NCBI GenBank assembly: GCA_003220615.1
Contig: QHTB01000177.1
Coordinates: 1-36,233, forward strand
Direction of reading: 5' to 3'
DNA: 36,233 nucleotides
Origin: Candidatus Rokuibacteriota bacterium
GTDB lineage: Bacteria > Methylomirabilota > Methylomirabilia > Rokubacteriales > CSP1-6
A program made the translations under genes and the position numbers. Each line of letters starts with the position of its first letter. Position 1 is the first letter of the stretch. This document shows positions 31,010-36,233 of this stretch, piece after piece. The notes beneath the pieces were generated by a model. That model worked only from the letters and a program-made list of their open reading frames with translations. It made no database searches and had not been told where the DNA came from.

Positions 31010-33496
31010 TCAGCGCCGGGCCTCCGCCTCGAGCCGCTGGATGAGTTGTCGCACCTCCGCGTTCGCGGGCTCGAGCTCGGCGAGCCGCCGCGTATAGGCC
31101 AGCGCCTGAGCCGGATTGGCCTGCTCGCGCGAGTAGGCGATCAGCGCAGCGAGCGTCTCGCGATCGTACGGATGGCGCGAGAGCACGCGCAGGAGCGTTT
31201 CCATCGCCTGCTTCGGCCGTCCTGCCCCGTTCAGCGCCACCGCGTACACGTATCCGTACCGGGAGCTCTCGGGGGCCAGACGCGCCGCTGCTTCCAGCTC
31301 TGTCAACGCCTCGGGCATGCGCTGCTGCCGTACGAGCAACAGTCCGAGGGCGTGATGCGCCGGGGCGCTCCGAGGGTCGCGCTCGATCGCGGCCCTCAAG
31401 ACACGCTCCCCTTCCACGTCCCTGCCGGTGGCTCGGTAGAGGTCGGCGAGGTTCACCGCCGCCGGGACGAAGCGCGGGTCGACCTCCAGTGCCACTTTCA
31501 GCGCCTCCTCGGCTTCGGCGGCCTTCCGCTCGGCCGCGTATAGCAGGCCGAGGTTCACGTGCGACTCCGGGCGATCGGCGTTGAACTGCTCGGCGGCAAC
31601 GTACTCCGCGAGTCCCCGGTCCAGAGCCTTCCGCTGTGCGTCTGTCAGACGTTCCCGAGGCGCGCCGGCCAGCGCGCGCGCAGCTTGCATGCGCACCGCG
31701 CGGACGGGATCGTCGAGCAGCGGGGCCAGCAGCTCGACGCGACGCGCCGGCTCGGCGCCTTCGAGCGCGCCCGCTGCGGCTCGGCGCACGAGCGGATCAG
31801 GGTCATTCAATCCCGCGCGGACGACCTCGCCAGCCGCCGGGCTCGGGAAAATGCCCAGGCGCGCGAGCGCGCTCGCCCGCGCGATGGCCGGCTGATCGCC
31901 GTCGCGGGCCACGGCCTGGAGCAGGTCTCCCGCCCCGGGGCCTCCGATCGAGGCTGTGCGGAACGCCTCGGCGTAGCGTGGATATCCGCGCGGCGCGTGT
32001 CCGTACCAGACCTCCACCTGCTTGGCGGCCCACTCGGCCGGGCGCCCGCTATGGCAGCCGGTGCACGCGTTCGGCGCGCCGAGCTTCACCGAGAGGTCCG
32101 GCCGCGGGACGCGGATGCTGTGATCGTGGCGCGGGTCGATCACCATGTAGGTGGTGGTCGGCATGTGGCACCCGACGCAATCGGCGCCGCGCGAGCCGGC
32201 GGCGTGGAAGTGATGCTTCGGCGTCTCGTACTTCTGGCTCGCATGGCAGGCGAGACACACCTGGCTTCCAGGCGCGCGGAGCGTGCCGCTGTGCGGGTCG
32301 TGGCAGTCCGAGCACGTCACGCCACGGTTGAACATCTTCGACTGCAGAAAGGAGCCGTACTCGTACACCTCGTCGCGAATTTGCCCGTCAGGGTGGTAGA
32401 GCCGATCCTCGAGCAACGCGACTCGGTGGGTGTCGCCGAGCGGCCGGCCGTGCCCGTCGTCGTCGGAGAACTGGCCGCGACGTGCGTGGCAGCGCCCGCA
32501 CAGCTCGACTTCGCGCGTCGGCTTGCCTGGCGGCGTCCGCTTCGCATTGCCCGTCTCCGCGCCGATCGCCCACGTGACGGCCTTGCGCTCGTCGAGCGCG
32601 ATGGCGAGTCCCTTCGTCCCTCCGTCGAGACTCCTCCAGTTGCCGTCCTTTTTCGCCCACGCGACGTGGTTCGAGCCGGGTCCATGGCACGCCTCGCACG
32701 AGACGCTCACCTCGGCATAGGCGGTGCTGAACCGCCGCGTCTTGGCGTCGTAGTTTTTCCGCACGCCCGTCGAGTGGCACTCGGCGCACATGTAGTTCCA
32801 GTTCTGACTGGGGCCCGTCCAGTGCAGCTCGTCACGGTGGGTCACGTTCTGGCCCGGGTAGAGATGAAACCATCGCTGCCCGCCCTGTGCGCGCGGGCGC
32901 GTGTCCCAGGCGATGCCGAGCGCCTGGAGACGGCCGTCGGGGAATTCGATGAGGTACTGCTGGAGCGGTGATGTGCCGAACGCATACGTGACGTCGTAGT
33001 CGTGCAGCGTGCCGTCCGGGCCATCCGTTCGCACCACGAATTTCCCGTCACGCCGGAAGAAGGTCGACGTCACGCCCGCGTACGCGAAGCGCGCGTCGTT
33101 GAAGTCGCCGGCGACGCTGGCGTCCGTCGCCGGCTGCATGGCGAGATCGTGATGCGATCCCCGCCAACGTTGCTCGGCCTGCTGGTGGCACTGCCCGCAC
33201 GCCGCGTGCCCCACGTAACTTGCCGGCGGGCGCGACGGCGGAAAGCCGCCGGCCCAGGGCACGCTCACCCGGCGGCCCGACTGCAACCACCAGGCGCCCG
33301 CCGCGACCGCCAGCGCGGCGAGAGCCACGGCGGCACCCAGCGCAACCGCTCTCGAGACACGCCGCGGCCCGGCAACCGGCTCTACCGATCGATCGGCTGC
33401 GGCAGCGGGTCGCAGCCTACTCGAACGCGAAGATGCGTTTTCAGTCGTTCTTCCTGTTGAGCGCGTCGAAGAAGGTGTGGACGGCCCGGCCAGCAC
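31010..33496 (-). CDS. octaheme c-type cytochrome with HEAT and TPR repeats
   Basis: An ~828-residue exported multiheme cytochrome. Eight CXXCH motifs are visible in order: CGQCH, CAECH, CEACH, CGRCH, CSDCH, CLACH, CVGCH and CTGCH. A membrane anchor (LGAAVALAALAVAAGAWWLQ) near residue 55 precedes the heme domain. HEAT-like repeats follow (DPDPLVRRAAAGALEGAEPA, DDPVRAVRMQAARALAG), then 4-5 TPRs (ESHVNLGLLYAAERKAAEAE, FVPAAVNLADLYRATGRDVE, APAHHALGLLLVRQQRMPEA). The start is uncertain: GTG 33496 has a weak GAGG upstream and avoids overlap; the frame is also open to 33568. The combination suggests an electron-transfer scaffold in the periplasm. It is third in an apparent operon with the secreted protein and the sulfatase. 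Confidence 0.88.
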   Translation of the reverse strand: MLAGPSTPSSTRSTGRTTENASSRSSRLRPAAAADRSVEPVAGPRRVSRAVALGAAVALAALAVAAGAWWLQSGRRVSVPWAGGFPPSRPPASYVGHAACGQCHQQAEQRWRGSHHDLAMQPATDASVAGDFNDARFAYAGVTSTFFRRDGKFVVRTDGPDGTLHDYDVTYAFGTSPLQQYLIEFPDGRLQALGIAWDTRPRAQGGQRWFHLYPGQNVTHRDELHWTGPSQNWNYMCAECHSTGVRKNYDAKTRRFSTAYAEVSVSCEACHGPGSNHVAWAKKDGNWRSLDGGTKGLAIALDERKAVTWAIGAETGNAKRTPPGKPTREVELCGRCHARRGQFSDDDGHGRPLGDTHRVALLEDRLYHPDGQIRDEVYEYGSFLQSKMFNRGVTCSDCHDPHSGTLRAPGSQVCLACHASQKYETPKHHFHAAGSRGADCVGCHMPTTTYMVIDPRHDHSIRVPRPDLSVKLGAPNACTGCHSGRPAEWAAKQVEVWYGHAPRGYPRYAEAFRTASIGGPGAGDLLQAVARDGDQPAIARASALARLGIFPSPAAGEVVRAGLNDPDPLVRRAAAGALEGAEPARRVELLAPLLDDPVRAVRMQAARALAGAPRERLTDAQRKALDRGLAEYVAAEQFNADRPESHVNLGLLYAAERKAAEAEEALKVALEVDPRFVPAAVNLADLYRATGRDVEGERVLRAAIERDPRSAPAHHALGLLLVRQQRMPEALTELEAAARLAPESSRYGYVYAVALNGAGRPKQAMETLLRVLSRHPYDRETLAALIAYSREQANPAQALAYTRRLAELEPANAEVRQLIQRLEAEARR

Positions 33497-33521
33497 GAAC
33501 CTCGACTGCGTTGTGCCGGAG

Positions 33522-34784
33522 TTACCGCTCCGCCGCGATGCTGAAGCTCTCGTCGACCTCCCAGCCACGCGCCGTGAACTCTTTGCGGGCGCGGGTCGAC
33601 ATCTGGCCGGAGAGCCAGGTCGTGCGATCGGGGGCCTTGAAGTCGTCTCGCTGTGCCATGCGGCTGGTGCGCTCCGTCCACGCGACGTAGTCCACGGCGG
33701 CGGGGATCACCAGCGTGCCGTTGGTCGTGCGCCCGATGATGGGGCCGGGCGCCGTCGTCACCGCGATGGGCGCCACGCTCTCGTGGTAGCGGGCCAGGAT
33801 GTTCACGCTCCCAGCTACGAAGCGGGTCTCGTCTTGCGTCTTCGCGGCCGCGGCGAAGTCCACGATGGAGGCGAGCCCGTTGACGCCTTGCAAGCGCTGG
33901 AGCCCCTGTGCCAGCGCGGTGAGCACACTCAGCGAGTACTGCTTGTTGTTCATGAGCGCCTGCACCTGGGCCTCGCTCGCGCCGGTCTCCGCGAAGATGG
34001 CCTGGTCCTTGTTGATGAGGTCGCCCTGGGGGGTGTCATAGACGGTCGTGTTGGTGATGGTCACCGCCGACATCGCCATCGAGTAGGGGACCAGTACGGA
34101 CATGGCCGCCTGAATGCCGAACCGCCCGGAGAAGGCCACCCACGCCATATCGCTGAGCTTCTTGGACAGGATGGGGTTGGTGGTGTACGGGTCGACCCCG
34201 AGGCCCTTGGCGAGGTCTCGCCTTTCCTTCTCGTAGCCGAGCGCGGTCACCGTGATACCGCCCACGCGCTCCGACACGTCCGCGACCTTCTGCCCCCCGC
34301 TCGCGCCGGGCGCAGTGGCGGCCTCGGCGACCTTCTCACTCCCCAGCTTGATGCGGTCCCACAGGCGCGTCACACCACCGGGGAAGCCCTCCATCGTCTC
34401 CACGGGATTGACCAGCATGTGGACGGTCGACGTGACCGGGCGCGCGATCGCCCTGCCCGCTGCCTCGGCAAATTCCTTCGTCTTGCTCATGTCGTCGAGC
34501 TGGGCCAGGGCGTAGACCTCCTTCACCCGAATCTGGAACATGTGGATGCCATGGGCCTCGAAGGTGCCGTAGTCCGAGCGAATCGTGAAGTACGCGAGGA
34601 ACCCCTTCACCGGGACGCGGTCGTCCACGGAGAAGTGGGGGCCCTTGAGCAGCTCGGGAGCGACCAGGTCCTTCGCCTTGAGCACGGGCTCCGTCTCGAA
34701 GCCCGACTGGCCCCGCGCAGTCATCACCGTAGCGCCCATGATAAGGACGGTGATCATCGCAATGGATGAGAGTGTGAATTTCAC
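33522..34784 (-). CDS. secreted protein, unknown family
   Basis: A 420-residue exported protein that I do not recognise. A GTG start at 34784 follows AAGGAGAACACAAACC. Signal peptide to ~25 (MKFTLSSIAMITVLIMGATV, cleavage near TARGQ). Segments that look conserved: LAYFTIRSDYGTFEAHGIHM, GFPGGVTRLWDRIKLGSEKV, ERVGGITVTALGYEKERRDL, GVDPYTTNPILSKKLSDMAW, and the C-terminal module VDYVAWTERTSRMAQRDDFK with LSGQMSTRARKEFTARGWEV. That C-terminal module recurs in the remnant at 15851-16081. No catalytic motif stands out. It lies between the sulfatase and cytochrome genes on the same strand. Confidence 0.85.
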   Translation of the reverse strand: MKFTLSSIAMITVLIMGATVMTARGQSGFETEPVLKAKDLVAPELLKGPHFSVDDRVPVKGFLAYFTIRSDYGTFEAHGIHMFQIRVKEVYALAQLDDMSKTKEFAEAAGRAIARPVTSTVHMLVNPVETMEGFPGGVTRLWDRIKLGSEKVAEAATAPGASGGQKVADVSERVGGITVTALGYEKERRDLAKGLGVDPYTTNPILSKKLSDMAWVAFSGRFGIQAAMSVLVPYSMAMSAVTITNTTVYDTPQGDLINKDQAIFAETGASEAQVQALMNNKQYSLSVLTALAQGLQRLQGVNGLASIVDFAAAAKTQDETRFVAGSVNILARYHESVAPIAVTTAPGPIIGRTTNGTLVIPAAVDYVAWTERTSRMAQRDDFKAPDRTTWLSGQMSTRARKEFTARGWEVDESFSIAAER

Positions 34785-34839
34785 GGTTTGTGTTCTCCTT
34801 GGTGAGCCGTCTTCGCCCGGCCACGCATCATCGGGCAGC

Positions 34840-34873
34840 AGCGCGGGCGGCCCCTTGCTGAGCCGCCCGCGCT
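34840..34873. terminator. GC-rich hairpin after the sulfatase gene
   Basis: AGCGCGGGCGGC (34840-34851) and GCCGCCCGCGCT (34862-34873) are perfect 12-bp arms with a 10-nt loop, in the 114-base gap between the sulfatase stop and the next start. No T-run follows on the minus strand; it may end or attenuate transcription or protect the sulfatase message. Confidence 0.5.
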
Positions 34874-34898
34874 GAAGATGAGCAGATACCCTCGTGCG

Positions 34899-36233
34899 TT
34901 ACTTGCTCATCGCCGCCCGGGCCGCCGCGATTTTCGCTTTCACAGCATCGAGGTTGAAGCTGGCACCCTTCTGCATCGGCGGGTACTCGATGGCGGTCGT
35001 GATGAGCTTCTCCACCTCCTGCTGGACGAATACGAAGCGCCAGAATTCGTACTGGAACCACTGGAAGTAATTCTGCGCCCCGGTCTTCGTCCCGCTGTCA
35101 GGCCAGCCGGTGCGCTCGAACGGATCGAGGCGAAGATTGATTAGGTGAGGCACGTCAACGTGGCTCTTCGCACCCAGCCAACCGGCGGGTTGATCGATGA
35201 AGCGATACTTGAAGTCGCCGACGCGCACGGCGCCCAGCTCACTCTCCCCGAAGTAGAAGATCTCGTTGCGATTCGACGGTCCCTTGCCGGTGATCATGTC
35301 CATCTGGTTGTAGCCGTCGAGATGCACCTTGTAGATGCGATCACCGAGCTGCTTGCCCCTCTTCAGCTCTTCGCCGATGTTGGGATTGCCAGCTGCCGCC
35401 ACGAGAGTCGGGAACCAATCGAGCCCGGAGATGATGCCGTTCTCGACCTTGCCGGCGTGCACCTTGCCCGGCCAACGGATCATCGCCGGAGCGCGGAAGC
35501 CGCCTTCCATGACCGTCCCCTTGGACTGGGCGAATGGGGTCTGTCCGCCATCCGGCCAGGTGAAGACTTCGGTGCCGTTGTCGGTGGTGAACACGACGAT
35601 GGTGTTGTTGTCCACGCCCATGTCCTTGAGCTTCTTCATCACGATGCCGATGTCGTCGTCGAGCTGCGCCATGCCCGCTTCGTGGATGGTCCAGTTGTTC
35701 TCGGAGTTGCGCATAGCCTGGTACTTCGGCGACAGGTGCGTCACGATGTGCATGCGGGTCGGATTGAGCCACAGGAAGAACGGCTTGCCGTCGGCCTTGG
35801 CCTTGTCGAGGAACTTGAGCGCGAGATCGCGGATCTCGTCATCGACCGTTTCCATGCGCTTCGGGCACAGCTCGCCCTTGTCCTCGATCTTCTGCTTGCC
35901 GACCTTGCCCCAGCGCGGATCGACGGTCGAGTCGTCGACGTTCGTCGCCCACGAGTGGAGCATGTTGCGCGGGCCCAGCTTCGACCTGAGGTTTTGCGGA
36001 TAGGCCGGATGGCAGGGATCTTCCATCGCGTCCAGGTGATAGAGATAGCCGAAGAACTCGTCGAAGCCGTGCACCGTGGGCAGGAACTCGTTGCGATCGC
36101 CGAGGTGGTTCTTGCCGAACTGGCCGGTGGCGTACCCCATCGCCTTGAGCGCGGTCGCGATGGTCGCCGCTTCCGCCGGCAGGCCGATGGTGGCGCCGGC
36201 CTGGCCGACCGTGGTCATGCCGGTGCGGATCGG
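34899..36233 (-). CDS. arylsulfatase (partial, N-terminus beyond the window)
   Basis: The C-terminal ~445 residues of a type I sulfatase (alkaline-phosphatase superfamily), which hydrolyses sulfate esters. The frame runs off the window end; the first residues inside, PIRTGMTTVG, are those that follow the catalytic CxPSR-type motif in the family, so the formylglycine site lies outside. Visible: GYATGQFGKNHLGD (the usual GKWHLG, with Trp replaced by Asn; the Lys and His are present), LWLNPTRMHIVTHL, the metal-binding VFTTDNGTEVFTWP, KGTVMEGGFRAPAMIRWPGK and SGLDWFPTLVAAAG. The C-terminus (LRLDPFERTGWPDSGTKTGA) is of the long type. Whether it has a signal peptide cannot be seen. It heads the unit that continues into the secreted protein and the cytochrome. 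Confidence 0.93.
   Translation of the reverse strand, partial: PIRTGMTTVGQAGATIGLPAEAATIATALKAMGYATGQFGKNHLGDRNEFLPTVHGFDEFFGYLYHLDAMEDPCHPAYPQNLRSKLGPRNMLHSWATNVDDSTVDPRWGKVGKQKIEDKGELCPKRMETVDDEIRDLALKFLDKAKADGKPFFLWLNPTRMHIVTHLSPKYQAMRNSENNWTIHEAGMAQLDDDIGIVMKKLKDMGVDNNTIVVFTTDNGTEVFTWPDGGQTPFAQSKGTVMEGGFRAPAMIRWPGKVHAGKVENGIISGLDWFPTLVAAAGNPNIGEELKRGKQLGDRIYKVHLDGYNQMDMITGKGPSNRNEIFYFGESELGAVRVGDFKYRFIDQPAGWLGAKSHVDVPHLINLRLDPFERTGWPDSGTKTGAQNYFQWFQYEFWRFVFVQQEVEKLITTAIEYPPMQKGASFNLDAVKAKIAAARAAMSK

Noticed and set aside
33440..33521. Open frame after the stop of the secreted protein (LRHNAV to FFDALNRKND)
   Set aside because: It follows an ordinary TAA and I see no start, family or conservation; chance or a minor remnant are simpler than readthrough.
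1..36233. CRISPR arrays, prophage, transposase or tRNA genes
   Set aside because: I looked for repeat-spacer arrays, tRNA-like arms with CCA ends and recombinase or transposase motifs and found none.

Overview
The window is a GC-rich, densely coded stretch from a Gram-negative bacterium with a full outer-membrane inventory: lipoproteins, Pal, an RND tripartite pump, an Mla-type lipid ABC system and MscK-like channels. The gene content would suit Candidatus Rokubacteria/Methylomirabilota or a soil/subsurface proteobacterium. That placement is only an impression: there is no rRNA or other phylogenetic marker. I saw no tRNA, rRNA, IS element or CRISPR array.

Layout. 1-265: remnant of a CRP-like gene. 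490-6036: MscK-like channel, convergent DUF4410 lipoprotein, then the DUF3300-DUF2950 pair. 6055-14649 (minus): response regulator (RR) of FixJ type, a sensor kinase that has lost its periplasmic sensor, then an operon of membrane-fusion protein, RND pump and outer-membrane factor. 14717-15585 (minus): small lipoprotein and Pal. 15851-16821 (plus): gene remnant and DUF3313 lipoprotein. 16916-18413: SYLF protein and a divergent Tat-exported beta-carbonic anhydrase. 18531-23142 (minus): six-gene Mla-like operon (Gly-zipper protein, MlaE with STAS domain, MlaF, MlaD, PqiC-like lipoprotein, small Cys-rich secreted protein). 23228-27122: soluble kinase divergent from a MASE1-GAF-PAS kinase with a REC-only regulator. 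27114-30819: second MscK-like channel, second small Cys-rich protein, second DUF4410 lipoprotein. 31010-36233 (minus): sulfatase (cut by the window edge), an unrecognised secreted protein, and an octaheme cytochrome fused to HEAT and TPR repeats.

Main observation. A palindrome with core GGACCTWGGTCC, extended in the best copies by CCATW on the left and WATGG on the right, recurs between genes and almost always near a gene start: 12206, 15653, 15769, 17569, 23217, 24068 and 29587, with a degenerate copy at 30883 and a variant at 3471. Where the start is clear it often lies about 70-80 nt upstream. The genes behind it are nearly all envelope functions (RND efflux, Pal, Mla lipid transport, SYLF, DUF3313, DUF4410, MscK) plus sensor kinases. 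I infer an envelope-homeostasis regulon. Its likeliest regulator in the window is the FixJ-type RR at 13990-14649, because the site resembles in size and symmetry the 16-bp palindromes bound by FixJ-family regulators such as StyR. Several signalling genes look reduced (sensorless kinase, REC-only regulator, CRP remnant), as if signal input had been rewired.
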